NCBI RefSeq assembly: GCF_900604965.1
Contig: NZ_UWPD01000001.1
Span: 760,642-824,641 of the forward strand
Direction of reading: 5' to 3'
Length of the DNA: 64,000 nucleotides
Source: Gordonibacter sp. Marseille-P4307
GTDB lineage: Bacteria; Actinomycetota; Coriobacteriia; Coriobacteriales; Eggerthellaceae
Position 1 is the first letter of the stretch. Each line of letters opens with the position of its first letter. The position numbers were made by a program, and so were the translations under genes. Positions 7,005-17,101 of this stretch are shown one piece after another. Below the pieces are notes generated by a model that searched no databases, was not told the DNA's origin, and saw nothing but the letters and a program-made list of their open reading frames with translations.

Positions 7005-8057
7005 ATGATCGATATCGACGACACGCTCAGTTCGAAGGGCCTTCCCGACAGCTTCGAGGATTATCTCGGCCGTTACGCCGACGTGGCGGGGGAGGCGATC
7101 AACGCCTATATCCCGCAGGCATCCCATCCCGATATGGATGCGTTTCTGTACGGCCCCCTCACGGAGTATAGTAGAAACGGGGGGAAGCGCCATCGGCCGC
7201 TTATCTGCTTTGCGGCCGCCCGCGCAGTAGGGGGGCAGGCCAACCGCGCGGTCAGCGTGGCTGCCGCTATCGAGCACTTCCACACAGCCGCGCTCATTCA
7301 CGACGATATCGCCGACGACGCCGAGTTGCGTCGGGGCGAGCCGTGCCTTCACCTTACCGAGGGTCTGGGGCTTTCCATCAACATGGGCGACTTGGGGCTT
7401 ACTTTGGTCAACGGAACAGTGGTGAAAGATCCGCTGCTCGATGCCGAAACCAAGGTGCGCGTCATTTCCGAGCTCATCGACATGACCCGCCGTACCATCG
7501 AGGGCCAGGCTCTTGATATCGGGTGGGCGCGCGACGGGCGCTACGACCTGACGGTGGACGATTACCTGGTTATGGCAACGCACAAGACCGCCCATTACTC
7601 GGGCGCGGTCCCGCTTGCTTTGGGCGCGATCGTGGGCGGCGGCACCGACGCCGAAGTCGAGGGTCTGCGCAACTTCGGTCTGGACACCGGTTTGGCGTTT
7701 CAGATTCAGGACGATATCTTGAATCTGGTGGGCGCGACGGAAAGCACCCAGAAGGGATTCCGCGACGACATCACCGAGGGCAAGCGCACGCTGGTGGTGG
7801 TGCACGCTCTTCAGAATTCTCGACCCGACACGCGCGACCGCCTGATCGATATCCTCTCATCCAGAACGAAAGACCAGGCTGTTCTGAACGAAGCAGTGGA
7901 ATTGATGAAGGCCGCGGGCAGCATCGAGTTCGCCCGCAACTACGCGGAGAGCCTTACCGGCATGGCCAAGATCCGCCTTGCCGATGCGCTAGCGCCCTCG
8001 GCTTACCGCGATCTACTTATCTCCATGGCCGATTTCTTCGTGCATCGCTTGAAGTAG
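7005..8057 (+). CDS. Polyprenyl (farnesyl/geranylgeranyl) diphosphate synthase
   Basis: Trans-isoprenyl diphosphate synthase of about 350 residues. Both Asp-rich motifs are visible: HDDIADDAELRRG near residue 101 (first, with the FHTAALIHDD context) and FQIQDDILNLVG near 233 (second), plus the GGKRHRP substrate motif near 64. It condenses isopentenyl diphosphate with an allylic primer to make precursors for quinones or undecaprenyl carriers; chain length cannot be read by eye. The start is uncertain: the ATG at 7005 gives the expected length, while in-frame GTG codons at 6903 and 6918 would add a family-atypical extension that begins only 10-25 nt after the tRNA. Confidence 0.88.
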   Translation: MIDIDDTLSSKGLPDSFEDYLGRYADVAGEAINAYIPQASHPDMDAFLYGPLTEYSRNGGKRHRPLICFAAARAVGGQANRAVSVAAAIEHFHTAALIHDDIADDAELRRGEPCLHLTEGLGLSINMGDLGLTLVNGTVVKDPLLDAETKVRVISELIDMTRRTIEGQALDIGWARDGRYDLTVDDYLVMATHKTAHYSGAVPLALGAIVGGGTDAEVEGLRNFGLDTGLAFQIQDDILNLVGATESTQKGFRDDITEGKRTLVVVHALQNSRPDTRDRLIDILSSRTKDQAVLNEAVELMKAAGSIEFARNYAESLTGMAKIRLADALAPSAYRDLLISMADFFVHRLK

Positions 8058-8122
8058 TCGGAGAGCGGCGGGTTGCGCTGCGATGCCGGCGCTGCGGCGG
8101 CGGGGTGTTGCGACTTTGCGCG

Positions 8123-8142
8123 AGGTGCTTGCAAAAGCGCCT
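8123..8142 (+). terminator. Hairpin with GCAA tetraloop after the polyprenyl synthase
   Basis: AGGTGCTT-GCAA-AAGCGCCT forms an 8-bp stem (one G-U) closed by a GNRA-type tetraloop. No U-run follows. Probable terminator, structural evidence only. Confidence 0.4.
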
Positions 8143-8206
8143 GTCGATTGTTGCTTTGGTGTGCCGAGTCGTTCGAGCTCGGGATGAACAGTCGGGGTGA
8201 TATACC

Positions 8207-9112
8207 ATGGCGCATATGGAAACGATTAGATTGAACAATACGGGCAGCGCGGTCGAGGATGTCCAGCAGCGCCTGGTGGTGGTCGGACTGCTTGACGAAT
8301 CGGACGTCGATGGCGCGTTCGGGCCCTCCACCGCCTCGGCGGTGCGCGCGTTTTGCGCTCAGTCTGGGCTTCCTTCCGGCGACGAGGTTGACGAGAAGGT
8401 ATGGGCGGCGCTGGTGGATGCCACGTACCGTCTGGGGGATCGCACGCTGTATTTGAGGCTCCCTCATTTTCACGGTCGCGACGTGCTCGATCTGCAGCAG
8501 GCGCTTGGGGCCCTGGGGTTCTCGTGCGGCAGCGACGACGGGATTTTCGGAGCCCATACGGAAAGCGCGCTGCGCCGCTTTCAGCTGAACATGGGGCTTC
8601 CCTCGGACGGCATCGCCGGAGCGTACACGTACGCCTGCATCAGGAACCTCCATCATTCGTGGGAGGGCAAGGGTACCATCAAGCTGCCGGTGAATCTCGG
8701 TTTCGCCCGCGCCGCCAACGTGCTGGAAAGTCGGTCTTTGTGTCTGTTCGGAACCGACGGGTTCACGCGCAGCGTGGCGTCGCGCATGTCTAATCTGGCT
8801 CTGGCCACCAATCCGGCGTCGCGCATCGTGAGCGCCGAGGCCCTTTCGGTGCTTCCCGGCGAGGGCATGCTGCTTGTGCACATCGTGCTTCCCGGCGAGG
8901 AGTCGGCCGAGGGGTGCCCGCGCGTGGCCTACGGGGGGGAAGGTTCGCTTGCCAGGCGCCTCGATTCGGCGCTCTCACGCGCCACGGTTGCCCAAACTTC
9001 GCGCATTGCAATCGAATTACCGGGTTCTATTTGGGAAGATGCGGGAGAGGACCGCTCTGCCCAGCACTATGCGATCACGTTGCTCGATGCGCTGTGCGCC
9101 GCATTGTCCTAA
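8207..9112 (+). CDS. Peptidoglycan-binding domain protein
   Basis: 301 residues. Two tandem PG_binding_1 domains are visible: residues 5-65 (NNTGSAVEDVQQRL, VDGAFGPSTASAVRAF) and 80-145 (RDVLDLQQALGALGF, DDGIFGAHTESALRRFQ). The C-terminal 150 residues form an alpha/beta domain shaped like the N-acetylmuramoyl-L-alanine amidase fold (repeated IVSAEALSVLP, LLVHIVLP and IAIELPG strands), but I do not see the zinc His/Glu set, so catalysis is doubtful. No signal peptide is present, so it probably acts at the cytoplasmic face or is an inactive, regulatory CwlM-like protein. Inference stops there. A GGGG site lies about 9 nt before the ATG. Confidence 0.72.
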   Translation: MAHMETIRLNNTGSAVEDVQQRLVVVGLLDESDVDGAFGPSTASAVRAFCAQSGLPSGDEVDEKVWAALVDATYRLGDRTLYLRLPHFHGRDVLDLQQALGALGFSCGSDDGIFGAHTESALRRFQLNMGLPSDGIAGAYTYACIRNLHHSWEGKGTIKLPVNLGFARAANVLESRSLCLFGTDGFTRSVASRMSNLALATNPASRIVSAEALSVLPGEGMLLVHIVLPGEESAEGCPRVAYGGEGSLARRLDSALSRATVAQTSRIAIELPGSIWEDAGEDRSAQHYAITLLDALCAALS

Positions 9113-9141
9113 GCGTGCCCGCTCGATAGAAGGAGAGAGAC

Positions 9142-10410
9142 ATGACTCGTCCCATGACCATGGCCGAGAAGATCCTGGCCGCCCATGCGGGCTTGGATGA
9201 GGTCGTCCCCGGCCAGCTTATCGAATGCGATCTGGATCTGGTTCTTTCAAACGACGTTACGGCGCCCATCGCCATCAAGGAATTCAGGAAGATCGGTCTG
9301 GACAAGGTGTTCGATCCCACCAAGATCGCGCTCGTCCCCGATCATTACGTTCCCGCGAAAGACATCAAATCGGCCGAGCAGGCCAAGATCGTGCGCGATT
9401 TCGCGTACGAACAGGGTATCACCCATTACTACGAGGTTGGCTGCATGGGCGTCGAGCATGCGCTCCTTCCCGAGCAGGGCGTTGTGGGCGCGGGCGACCT
9501 CGTCATCGGATCCGACAGCCATACCTGCACCTACGGTGCGCTCGGGGCGTTTTCCACCGGCGTGGGATCCACCGACGCCGGCGTGGGCTACGCTACGGGC
9601 CGCGCTTGGTTCAAGGTTCCCGAGTCGCTGCTGTTCCGCATCGAGGGCGCGCTTCGTCCCGGCGTGAGCGGCAAAGACGTCATCTTGCATATCATCGGCC
9701 TTATCGGAGTCGATGGGGCTTTGTACAAGGCGATGGAGTTCACGGGAAGCGCCATCCGCTCGATGAGCATGGATTCCCGCATGGCCATCTCCAACATGGC
9801 CATCGAGGCGGGCGGAAAGGCCGGCCTCATCGAGGTGGACGACATCACGCGCGCTTACCTGGACGGCCGCGTCGAGCGCCCCTACACCGAATACCACAGC
9901 GACCCGGACGCGCATTACGAGCGCGTGTACGAGATCGACGCGGCTTCCATCGAACCGACGGTTGCCTGGCCGCACCTTCCCTCGAATACGCACCCGGTGA
10001 GCGAGTCGCGCCACATTGCCATCGACCAGGCGGTTATCGGCAGCTGCACCAACGGCCGCATCGAGGATATGCGCGCGGCCGCCGAGGTGCTGCGGGGCCG
10101 GGTTGTCGCGCCGAACATGCGGTGCATCGTGATCCCTGCGACCCAGCAGGTGTATCGTCAGTGCATGAAGGAAGGTCTGATGAGCATCTTCATCGAGGCG
10201 AACTGCGCGGTATCTACTCCTACGTGCGGCCCCTGCCTGGGAGGCTATATGGGCATCCTTGCGGCCGGCGAGCGCGCCATCGCCACCACCAACCGCAATT
10301 TCGTGGGCCGCATGGGGCACCCTACCAGCGAGGTGTACCTGGCTTCCCCGGCGGTTGCCGCCGCCAGCGCGGTTCTGGGGCATATCGGCTTGCCGGAAGA
10401 TATCGACTAA
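9142..10410 (+). CDS. leuC: 3-isopropylmalate dehydratase large subunit
   Basis: 422-residue aconitase-family protein that isomerises 2- to 3-isopropylmalate in leucine synthesis. The [4Fe-4S] ligands are visible in [24 protein letters not shown] and CGPCLGG. The length fits the archaeal/anaerobe-type LeuC (about 420 residues) rather than the 466-residue E. coli form, so it could be a homoaconitase-like member, but pairing with leuD and leuB supports leucine synthesis. AAGGAGAGA lies 6 nt upstream. leuA is not in this window. Confidence 0.94.
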   Translation: MTRPMTMAEKILAAHAGLDEVVPGQLIECDLDLVLSNDVTAPIAIKEFRKIGLDKVFDPTKIALVPDHYVPAKDIKSAEQAKIVRDFAYEQGITHYYEVGCMGVEHALLPEQGVVGAGDLVIGSDSHTCTYGALGAFSTGVGSTDAGVGYATGRAWFKVPESLLFRIEGALRPGVSGKDVILHIIGLIGVDGALYKAMEFTGSAIRSMSMDSRMAISNMAIEAGGKAGLIEVDDITRAYLDGRVERPYTEYHSDPDAHYERVYEIDAASIEPTVAWPHLPSNTHPVSESRHIAIDQAVIGSCTNGRIEDMRAAAEVLRGRVVAPNMRCIVIPATQQVYRQCMKEGLMSIFIEANCAVSTPTCGPCLGGYMGILAAGERAIATTNRNFVGRMGHPTSEVYLASPAVAAASAVLGHIGLPEDID

Positions 10411-10422
10411 GGAGGACGCGGC

Positions 10423-10920
10423 ATGGAATTCAAAGGACGCGCTCATAGGTACGGCCGCGACATCGATACCGACGTCATCATTCCCGCGCGCTATCTGAAT
10501 ACGTCGGATCCCGCGGAACTTGCCAAGCACTGCCTGGAAGACCTCGATGTCGATTTCGTCAAGAACGTGCAGCCGGGTGACATCATCGTGGCCGACGAGA
10601 ATTTCGGATGCGGGTCTTCTCGCGAGCACGCGCCCATCTGCATCCGCGCGGCCGGCGTCGATGCGGTTATCGCGAAGAGCTTCGCCCGTATCTTCTACCG
10701 CAATTCGATCAATATCGGCCTGCCCATTATGGAATGTCCCGAGGCGGTTGACGCCATCGGGGCGGGGGACATCGTGAGCGTGGACGCCGATGCGGGCGTG
10801 ATCGTGAACGAGTCTACGGGCCAGTCGTTTCAGGCTCAGCCGTTTCCGCCGTTCATTCGCGAGATCATCGAGGCAGGAGGCCTGATCGAGCGTACGAAGA
10901 AGGTTGCGGGCGCCAACTAA
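10423..10920 (+). CDS. leuD: 3-isopropylmalate dehydratase small subunit
   Basis: 165-residue swivel-domain subunit that pairs with LeuC. The active-site loop [11 protein letters not shown] and the [17 protein letters not shown] start are diagnostic. It begins 12 bp after leuC with a GGAGGA site, so the two are co-translated. The length again fits the short anaerobe/archaeal type. Confidence 0.94.
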   Translation: MEFKGRAHRYGRDIDTDVIIPARYLNTSDPAELAKHCLEDLDVDFVKNVQPGDIIVADENFGCGSSREHAPICIRAAGVDAVIAKSFARIFYRNSINIGLPIMECPEAVDAIGAGDIVSVDADAGVIVNESTGQSFQAQPFPPFIREIIEAGGLIERTKKVAGAN

Positions 10921-10955
10921 CGGCTCCGGCGGCGCTTTCATAAAGTTTGTGTTCC

Positions 10956-10985
10956 AGCGGCGGGATTCAACCGAGTTCCGCCGCT
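10956..10985 (+). terminator. Hairpin after leuD
   Basis: AGCGGCGG (10956-10963) pairs with CCGCCGCT (10978-10985). No U-run follows. A TACAAT box at 11004-11009 just downstream suggests that leuB has its own promoter, so this may end the leuCD message. Confidence 0.5.
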
Positions 10986-11003
10986 TCGCATTCGGTGCAG
11001 CCG

Positions 11004-11009
11004 TACAAT
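11004..11009 (+). promoter_or_regulatory. -10 box (TACAAT) before leuB
   Basis: TACAAT lies 50 bp before the leuB start and after the leuD hairpin. The -35 is not clear. Confidence 0.35.
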
Positions 11010-11058
11010 AGCGGAAACCTCAACGACGCGCGGTGCGCATACGAACGAAAGGGCGAGC

Positions 11059-12162
11059 ATGGCCAGCTACAGTGTTTGCACGCTTCCGGGTGACGGCATC
11101 GGACCCGAGATCATAGCCGAAGGCATCAAGGTCCTCGATGCGGTGGGAGCCAAGTACGGCGCGACGTTTTCCTATGACGAGAAGCTCATCGGAGGCGCCG
11201 CCATCGATGCGGTTGGAGATCCGCTTCCGGAAGAGACGCTTGCGGCGGCGCGCGCGTCCGACGCAGTGCTGCTGGCTGCGGTGGGAGGCCCGAAATGGGA
11301 TACCACCGATTCGTCGAAACCTCGTCCCGAACAGGGGTTGCTTTCCATTCGCAAGGGTCTGGGACTCTACACCAACCTGCGGCCGGTGCGCACGTTCGCG
11401 GCGCTTTCCGACGCTTCCTCGCTGAAGCCGGAGATAATCGAGGGCGTCGATCTCATGATCGTGCGCGAACTGACGGGCGGGCTGTATTTCGGCAGGCGAG
11501 AGCGCTTCTTCGACGAAGAGGGCGCCGGAGCGGAGGGGTCTCGGGGGCAGCGTGCTTACGACACGCTCGAATATCGAGAATACGAAATCGAGCGCATCGC
11601 CCGCCAGGCATTCGAGATGGCGAAGGTGCGCAAGGGGCGCGTTCATTCCATCGACAAGGCCAACGTGCTTGACACCAGTCGCCTATGGCGCGAGGTCGTC
11701 CACCGCGTGGCCTCCGAGTATCCAGAGGTCGAGCTGGTCGATATGCTGGTGGACAACACCGCCATGCAGCTGATCGCCTATCCCCGTCAATTCGACGTGG
11801 TGGTGACCGAGAATATGTTCGGCGACATCCTGTCCGACGAGGCGTCGATGCTTGCCGGATCGCTGGGTATGCTGGCCAGCGCAAGCCTGGGTGACGGCAC
11901 GGCGCTGTACGAACCCAGCCACGGAAGCGCCCCCGACATCGCAGGGCTCGGTATCGCCAACCCGCTTGCCCAGATCCTGTCCGTCGAGATGATGCTGCGC
12001 TACAGCCTCGAGATGCCGAAGGCCGCCGACGACATCGCCCGCGCGGTCGCCGGGGTTTTGGACGAGGGATGGCGCACGGGCGATATCAAGCAGGTCGATA
12101 CCGATCCGAACCAGGTGGTGGGAACCGAACGGATGGGTGATCTGGTGGTCGCTCACCTGTAG
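11059..12162 (+). CDS. leuB: 3-isopropylmalate dehydrogenase
   Basis: 367 residues; NAD-dependent oxidative decarboxylation of 3-isopropylmalate. Family motifs: [10 protein letters not shown] near the N-terminus, the substrate-binding [11 protein letters not shown] region, and the metal/cofactor region [27 protein letters not shown] followed by [20 protein letters not shown] precedes the ATG. It completes the leuC-leuD-leuB set and ends convergent to the MerR-type gene. Confidence 0.95.
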   Translation: MASYSVCTLPGDGIGPEIIAEGIKVLDAVGAKYGATFSYDEKLIGGAAIDAVGDPLPEETLAAARASDAVLLAAVGGPKWDTTDSSKPRPEQGLLSIRKGLGLYTNLRPVRTFAALSDASSLKPEIIEGVDLMIVRELTGGLYFGRRERFFDEEGAGAEGSRGQRAYDTLEYREYEIERIARQAFEMAKVRKGRVHSIDKANVLDTSRLWREVVHRVASEYPEVELVDMLVDNTAMQLIAYPRQFDVVVTENMFGDILSDEASMLAGSLGMLASASLGDGTALYEPSHGSAPDIAGLGIANPLAQILSVEMMLRYSLEMPKAADDIARAVAGVLDEGWRTGDIKQVDTDPNQVVGTERMGDLVVAHL

Positions 12163-12185
12163 GCTTTCGAGCTGTCTGAGCGAGC

Positions 12186-12926
12186 TCAGTTCAAGCTGCG
12201 CTCCACGAACGTTCGGATCGCATCGCTTGCATAACGGGCCGTTCCCTCTCCGAAACGGTCGATGTTCTTGCGGAATGCGGGGGCGGCATGATAGCCGGCC
12301 CCGATGTGTCCGAACACCTCGATCGTACAGTCGAAAGCGTAGCGCCTTATATGGCCCAGCAGGGTTTCTGCCAGAGCGAGGTTTTCGGGCGCGTCGGCGG
12401 GCAGTCCCTTGGCTCGGTTTTCGGATAGCCCGAAGAATACCTCGTTGAAAGCAGCCTCCACTTCCGATTCCCTTCCTTTTTGCCGAGCGAGCGCCCCTTC
12501 GACCATTTCATCGCCGTAGCGCTTCTTAGCTTCTTCGGTGTATTCGAGGCCGTCTTTCCAAGAGAGCCCCGAGAACTTCTCCTCGGTGGTCATAGTCGTT
12601 TCCCCTTTGTGGTAGCGGATGGTTTTCTCTAACGTGCGCACAAGCGATGCAAGCCGGCGTTGCTCGCTTTCAAGGAGGGAGAGCTGCTGTTCGAGCATGC
12701 CGATGCGGTCGGTTCGCGCTCGTTCGAGCAAATTGCGCGTATCGTTCAGGGAAAAGCCCAGGTACTTGTAGAACAGGATGCTTTGCAGCGTCTCGAGGTC
12801 TTCTTCGGTGTAATAACGGTACCCGTTTTCACCCTTGCGCGGGACGAGCAGCCCGATGCGGTCGTAATGGTGCAAGGTGCGCACGGATACGCCCGATAGT
12901 GCAGCGGCCTGTTTGATCAGATACAC
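12186..12926 (-). CDS. MerR-family regulator with TipAS ligand-binding domain
   Basis: 246 residues: N-terminal MerR helix-turn-helix and wing (1-70, SGVSVRTLHHYDRIGLLVP and GYRYYTEEDL), a coiled-coil dimer helix (about 75-108), then a TipAS antibiotic-recognition domain (about 125-243, with the typical VFGHIGAGYHAAPAFRKNID motif). TipA-type proteins bind thiopeptides and other hydrophobic drugs and activate efflux or their own gene. No efflux gene is adjacent, so the target is either itself or elsewhere. Its promoter has a MerR-type 19-bp spacer (see separate entry). GGAGGAAG precedes the start. Confidence 0.92.
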   Translation of the reverse strand: MYLIKQAAALSGVSVRTLHHYDRIGLLVPRKGENGYRYYTEEDLETLQSILFYKYLGFSLNDTRNLLERARTDRIGMLEQQLSLLESEQRRLASLVRTLEKTIRYHKGETTMTTEEKFSGLSWKDGLEYTEEAKKRYGDEMVEGALARQKGRESEVEAAFNEVFFGLSENRAKGLPADAPENLALAETLLGHIRRYAFDCTIEVFGHIGAGYHAAPAFRKNIDRFGEGTARYASDAIRTFVERSLN

Positions 12927-12946
12927 GCTTCCTCCTTCCGGGTCAT

Positions 12947-12977
12947 GTTGTAAACCCTATCCCAACGTAAGGGTCAA
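12947..12977 (-). promoter_or_regulatory. MerR-type promoter with 19-bp spacer and internal dyad
   Basis: Read on the minus strand: TTGACC, a 19-bp spacer and TACAAC (plus-strand 12977-12972 and 12952-12947). A dyad ACCCT-N11-AGGGT (12954-12974) fills the spacer. Overlong 19-bp spacing with a dyad between -35 and -10 is the hallmark of MerR-activated promoters, so this indicates autoregulation of the TipA-like gene, with a 5' leader of about 14 nt. Confidence 0.8.
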
Positions 12978-13010
12978 GGGGGTTTCACCTTGCTTTGCGG
13001 GAAAAATGTC

Positions 13011-13080
13011 GATATATTTATTCTTAGATTTATATATACTATTTCAAGAATAATTTTGGTCTAGATAATCAAGATTATTC
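13011..13080 (+). promoter_or_regulatory. AT-rich promoter region before the surface-protein pair
   Basis: A markedly AT-rich stretch in an otherwise GC-rich window. It contains an inverted repeat TTATTCTT (13018-13025) / AAGAATAA (13046-13053) around TATATATACT. It probably holds the promoter and operator of the protease/BspA pair; no exact -35/-10 can be fixed. Confidence 0.45.
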
Positions 13081-13130
13081 CCGAGTATTGGGGACGGGTG
13101 TGTGTCACGAGGGGGAAGCGAGGGGCTATT

Positions 13131-16100
13131 TTGCATAGTTCTGCCCGTTTTGGAAGGAGGGGCATCTCGGTCTGCCTTGTCGTTGCGCTTGGGCTGTCGT
13201 TCACCGGTGCGCCTGTAGCCGCCCAGGCGGCTCCGTCTGCAGATGCTTCGGATGAGGCTCGCGCATCGAGTGCCGAAAGCAGATCATCGGTCATTTCCGA
13301 TGACCTTGCCGCCGAGCTTGGCAAGGGTGGCGATAGGTTCGACGTGATGGTGCTGTTCAAGGAGAAAGTATCGCTTGACGAGGCGGTGGAGAGTGCATCG
13401 AGCGATCCGGCGGAGGGAGCGCTCGAGGTTCGCGAACGCAAAGCAGTGGTTGGAGCGCTTCAGGAAACTGCTGCTCTCAGCCAGGATTCTATTGTTCCGT
13501 GGCTCGAGAAGATGAAAGAGGAGGGATCGGTCGAGAGCTACGAGCAGTTCTTCATCATCAACGCCGTGCATGTGGTGGCAAACGCTCAGGTTATTTCAGA
13601 GCTTGCTGCCGTCCCTTCGGTTAAGAGCATCGATGTGAACCACGAGCTCACGCGCGACGAGCCGATCGAGGTGAAGCGATTCAACCTGTTCGATATGCTC
13701 GGCTTCACGAAAACCGAGGTTGAGTGGAATATCGATCAGGTGGGTGCCGACAACGTATGGGAGAAGTACGGCGTGAACGGAACCGGTGTCACCGTGGGTA
13801 TCATCGATACGGCGGCCGATGCCACCCATCCGGCGCTGAAGTCCAAATTCCGCGGGTACAACGCCCAGACCGGCGAGCTTACCTATGAGGGAAACTACGT
13901 AGACTGCGTGGGGGACACCACCTCGCCCGAACAGGCGCGCTATGTGGCGCATGGAACCCACGTGGCCGGAACCATTCTCGGATCCGAAGTCGAGGAAAAC
14001 GGCAGCACCTACACGGTGGGCATGGCGCCGGGGGCAACCTGGATCAATGCGCGCGTGTTCAACGACTACCAGAGAACCGACGATGCGGCTTTGGCCCGTG
14101 CTGCCGAATGGATGCTGAAACCCGGCGGGGACATCACCAAGGCTCCCTCGATCATCAATAACTCGTGGGGTACCACCGACGGCAAGAACGCCTGGTACGC
14201 CCAGTATATCGACGCCTGGCGCGCGGCTGGAATTCTGCCCGTGTTCTCCGCCGGCAACATGGAGCCCGGGGAGAACGAGCCGGTGGCGAGCTCGATCGTC
14301 TCTCCGGCAAGCTACGCCAAATCGTTCGCGGTCGCTGCGGTTGACCGTTCGGGAAAGCGCGGATACTTTTCCAAGCTCGGACCTTCCCCCATCAAGGGCG
14401 TTACCGGACCCAAGCCCGAGATTTCGGCCCCGGGCGTCGATATCCGCTCGTCCATCAGGGGCGGATACGGTTATATGAACGGCACTTCCATGGCGGCGCC
14501 CCACGTTACCGGCGCGGCGGCACTGATCAAATCGGCCAAGCCGACCTTGAGCGACGCCGATATTCAGAACCTGCTCGAGGAAACGGCCACCTCGCTTACC
14601 GATAGCGACTATCCCAGTGTACCCAACATGGCGTACGGCTACGGGTGCATCGACGTGTACGATGCCGTGGCCGAGGCGCTGGGGGACGGCACTGCAACCG
14701 TGAAGGGAGACGTCACCTGCAACGGGGTACCGGTTAAGGCAGACATCGCGGTTTCCGAAACCGGTCAGACCGCGACTACCGACGAGAAAACGGGCGCCTA
14801 CGTTTTGAAGCATGCGGCCGGTACCTTTACGGTCACCTGCGATGTGTACGGCTACGAGCACTTCGAAAAGCAGGTCGAGATCAAGAAGGACGAGCCGCTG
14901 TCATTCGATATCGCTCTGGTTAAAAAGCAGGTCGGAACCATCAACGGAGTTGTGAGCGACGAAAAGGGAACCCCGGTGGAAGGCGCGCACGTGCGCGTGG
15001 TGAACGGAAACGATGCCAATTTGTACGTTACCTCCTCTGCAGGCGAGTTCTCCATTCCCGATCTGCCCGAGGGAAGCTACCGCGTGCGCGTGTTCAAGGA
15101 GGGTTTCCGGGCCGAGGAGAAAACCATCGAGGTGAAGGGTTCGGTCGTGTCGGAGGCCTTCGGCCTTACGGAGGCGCCCACCGTGGTGCAGAAGAAGATC
15201 TCGCACCATGAGGGCGATGCGAATACCGACGACAGGCTGAATCTGACAATCGGCATGGGCGGCTACATGGGCTGCGCCGTGTGCTTCGTGCCCTACATGG
15301 AGGGCGGGGTCATAACGAACGCCTCGGTATACGTGCCCGTGTCGAACCTTAACGGCAACGACAAGGCGAAGCTCTCGATTTTGGAGAAGGACAACCGTGG
15401 TCGCACCAAAACCCTGCTCGGCCCTCTCGATGTAACGGTCAAGCAAGGGGTCATGCAGACATTCGACTTGGAAGAATATCAGGTAAAAACCGATAAACCC
15501 TACTACGTGGCGATCAGCACTCCCAGCCGCGGTGTAGCGCCTTTCCTGGTGGGAGTGGACAACTCCGGCGATGGTAGCTTCTCCTACATCTATTCCGGAT
15601 CGAACCTGGTTCCTCTGTCGGGCGAAGGGCTCGACGGCGCCTTGATGATCAGATCCACCATGGAATATCCCGAGGGAGCCAAGGAGCTTTCGATTCAGGT
15701 GGGCAAGCCCGCTGTCTCACCGGTCAAGCCGCTCGAGCGCCGCATCAAGGGAATCGCCGCGCCCAATCAGGACCTGAAGTTTACTATCGGGTCCAACAGA
15801 ATCAATGCCCGCGCAGAGAAGAACGGCAGCTTCTCGGTGGAGGTGCCGTTCGAATACGCCCTCACGCCGGGAACCGAGGTATACGGCTACGGCAAGGATG
15901 TGAACGGCCTGCTTAGCGATCCTGCTACCACCTTCGTGACAACCGAGCGCTCCGATCTGGATCGCGCCGTTACCGCCGCGCGCGCCTTGATGAGCAAGAA
16001 CGTGCTGAGCGCCGAGCAAACAGAATCGCTCGAGAAGCTTCTCGAGGATGCCGGATCGTTCCTCGATACGGTTGATTCCTACGAGTCGGGAGACCAGCTT

Positions 16101-17069
16101 GAGAAAGCGCGGATAGTCGAACACCAAGAGCAGATCGAGAGCCGAGCCAAGCAGATTCGCCAAACGCTTTTAAGCTTCTCGCCGCATAAGCAGGCGCTGC
16201 TCGCCGATATCCAGAAGGCCCAGGCTGAAATCGACGCGTCGGTTCGCAGCAAGGACGGTGCCGGGGTTCCCGTTACGCGTTACTGGGTGACTCCCCTCGA
16301 TTACATCAACCTTGCTACGGCCATTATCCGCGCCAAGACCAAGTACGAAAGCGTGCTCGCAACCGACGATGAGGTGGACGCGGCCCGTCGGCAACTCGAA
16401 AAGGCACTCGGGGTTTTCGATTCGAAGAAGAAGCAGGGCGCTGATGCCGCCGAGGCGGACGAGACGGCCCTGCTGCCCGTTACCCGTGCCATCGAGCGGG
16501 CAGCCGATGCTCTGAAGCGCATCAGCGAGTCGGGCGACGGCCGCGACATCGATCCGGCGGCTCGGTGGGCGACGCCAGAGGACCGCTCGAAGCTCGAGGC
16601 GGCTATCGATGCCGCGAAGTCTGCCGCGCAGAAGAGTGGCCTGACCGCTGAATCTATCAGGAAGATCCAGGCCGAGATCGACCAGGCAACTGCCGACTTC
16701 GAATCCAAGGCGAAGCTTGGATTGCGGGCCGATTTGTCGAAGGTCCGCGATGATCTGCGTAAGACCATCTGGAATGCGAAGGTTCTGCTGTACGAAACCA
16801 GGCAGTTCTCGGCTGCAAGGTCTCTGGAGACCGACTTCGCACGTGTGGAATCGGGAGCCGTTTTCTCATCCCTCGCTTCGTTCTCGCTTTCGCCGGAAGC
16901 CGTTCTTCCCGGGGCCGGCCCGGTGATCGATCGCGCCTCCTTCATAAAATCCATCGATGCGGCCCAGGCAACATTTTCGGATTCTCGATCGACGCCGTCT
17001 GCCTTGGTTACCCAGAACGATTACCTGAACAGGTCTATCAGGCAATACAAGCAAGTAGCTCGAGCTTAG
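13131..17069 (+). CDS. Secreted subtilisin-like (S8) serine protease with repeat-rich C-terminus
   Basis: About 1312 residues. Signal peptide (1-33, ending APVAAQA), I9-like propeptide (about 60-165, FDVMVLFKEKVS), then an S8 catalytic domain with Asp226 (VGIIDTAAD), His274 (AHGTHVAGT), Asn region (SIINNSWGT) and Ser453 (NGTSMAAPH); the triad is intact. Two CnaB/carboxypeptidase-regulatory-like beta domains follow (about 519-675), then a beta-rich region, then helical C-terminal modules (about 1041-1105 and 1136-1200) with a Trp-Val/Ala-Thr-Pro start that recur in the next gene. No LPXTG, CWB2 or membrane anchor is seen. The TTG at 13131 has GAGGGG 5 nt upstream and gives a normal signal peptide; an in-frame GTG at 13098 is the alternative. 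Confidence 0.86.
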   Translation: MHSSARFGRRGISVCLVVALGLSFTGAPVAAQAAPSADASDEARASSAESRSSVISDDLAAELGKGGDRFDVMVLFKEKVSLDEAVESASSDPAEGALEVRERKAVVGALQETAALSQDSIVPWLEKMKEEGSVESYEQFFIINAVHVVANAQVISELAAVPSVKSIDVNHELTRDEPIEVKRFNLFDMLGFTKTEVEWNIDQVGADNVWEKYGVNGTGVTVGIIDTAADATHPALKSKFRGYNAQTGELTYEGNYVDCVGDTTSPEQARYVAHGTHVAGTILGSEVEENGSTYTVGMAPGATWINARVFNDYQRTDDAALARAAEWMLKPGGDITKAPSIINNSWGTTDGKNAWYAQYIDAWRAAGILPVFSAGNMEPGENEPVASSIVSPASYAKSFAVAAVDRSGKRGYFSKLGPSPIKGVTGPKPEISAPGVDIRSSIRGGYGYMNGTSMAAPHVTGAAALIKSAKPTLSDADIQNLLEETATSLTDSDYPSVPNMAYGYGCIDVYDAVAEALGDGTATVKGDVTCNGVPVKADIAVSETGQTATTDEKTGAYVLKHAAGTFTVTCDVYGYEHFEKQVEIKKDEPLSFDIALVKKQVGTINGVVSDEKGTPVEGAHVRVVNGNDANLYVTSSAGEFSIPDLPEGSYRVRVFKEGFRAEEKTIEVKGSVVSEAFGLTEAPTVVQKKISHHEGDANTDDRLNLTIGMGGYMGCAVCFVPYMEGGVITNASVYVPVSNLNGNDKAKLSILEKDNRGRTKTLLGPLDVTVKQGVMQTFDLEEYQVKTDKPYYVAISTPSRGVAPFLVGVDNSGDGSFSYIYSGSNLVPLSGEGLDGALMIRSTMEYPEGAKELSIQVGKPAVSPVKPLERRIKGIAAPNQDLKFTIGSNRINARAEKNGSFSVEVPFEYALTPGTEVYGYGKDVNGLLSDPATTFVTTERSDLDRAVTAARALMSKNVLSAEQTESLEKLLEDAGSFLDTVDSYESGDQLEKARIVEHQEQIESRAKQIRQTLLSFSPHKQALLADIQKAQAEIDASVRSKDGAGVPVTRYWVTPLDYINLATAIIRAKTKYESVLATDDEVDAARRQLEKALGVFDSKKKQGADAAEADETALLPVTRAIERAADALKRISESGDGRDIDPAARWATPEDRSKLEAAIDAAKSAAQKSGLTAESIRKIQAEIDQATADFESKAKLGLRADLSKVRDDLRKTIWNAKVLLYETRQFSAARSLETDFARVESGAVFSSLASFSLSPEAVLPGAGPVIDRASFIKSIDAAQATFSDSRSTPSALVTQNDYLNRSIRQYKQVARA

Positions 17070-17101
17070 TCCGCTGATTGTCTCTATGCGATAGGAGTGA
17101 A

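Noticed and set aside
8650-9112. Active amidase domain in the peptidoglycan-binding protein
   Set aside because: The fold is suggested, but zinc and catalytic residues are not visible.
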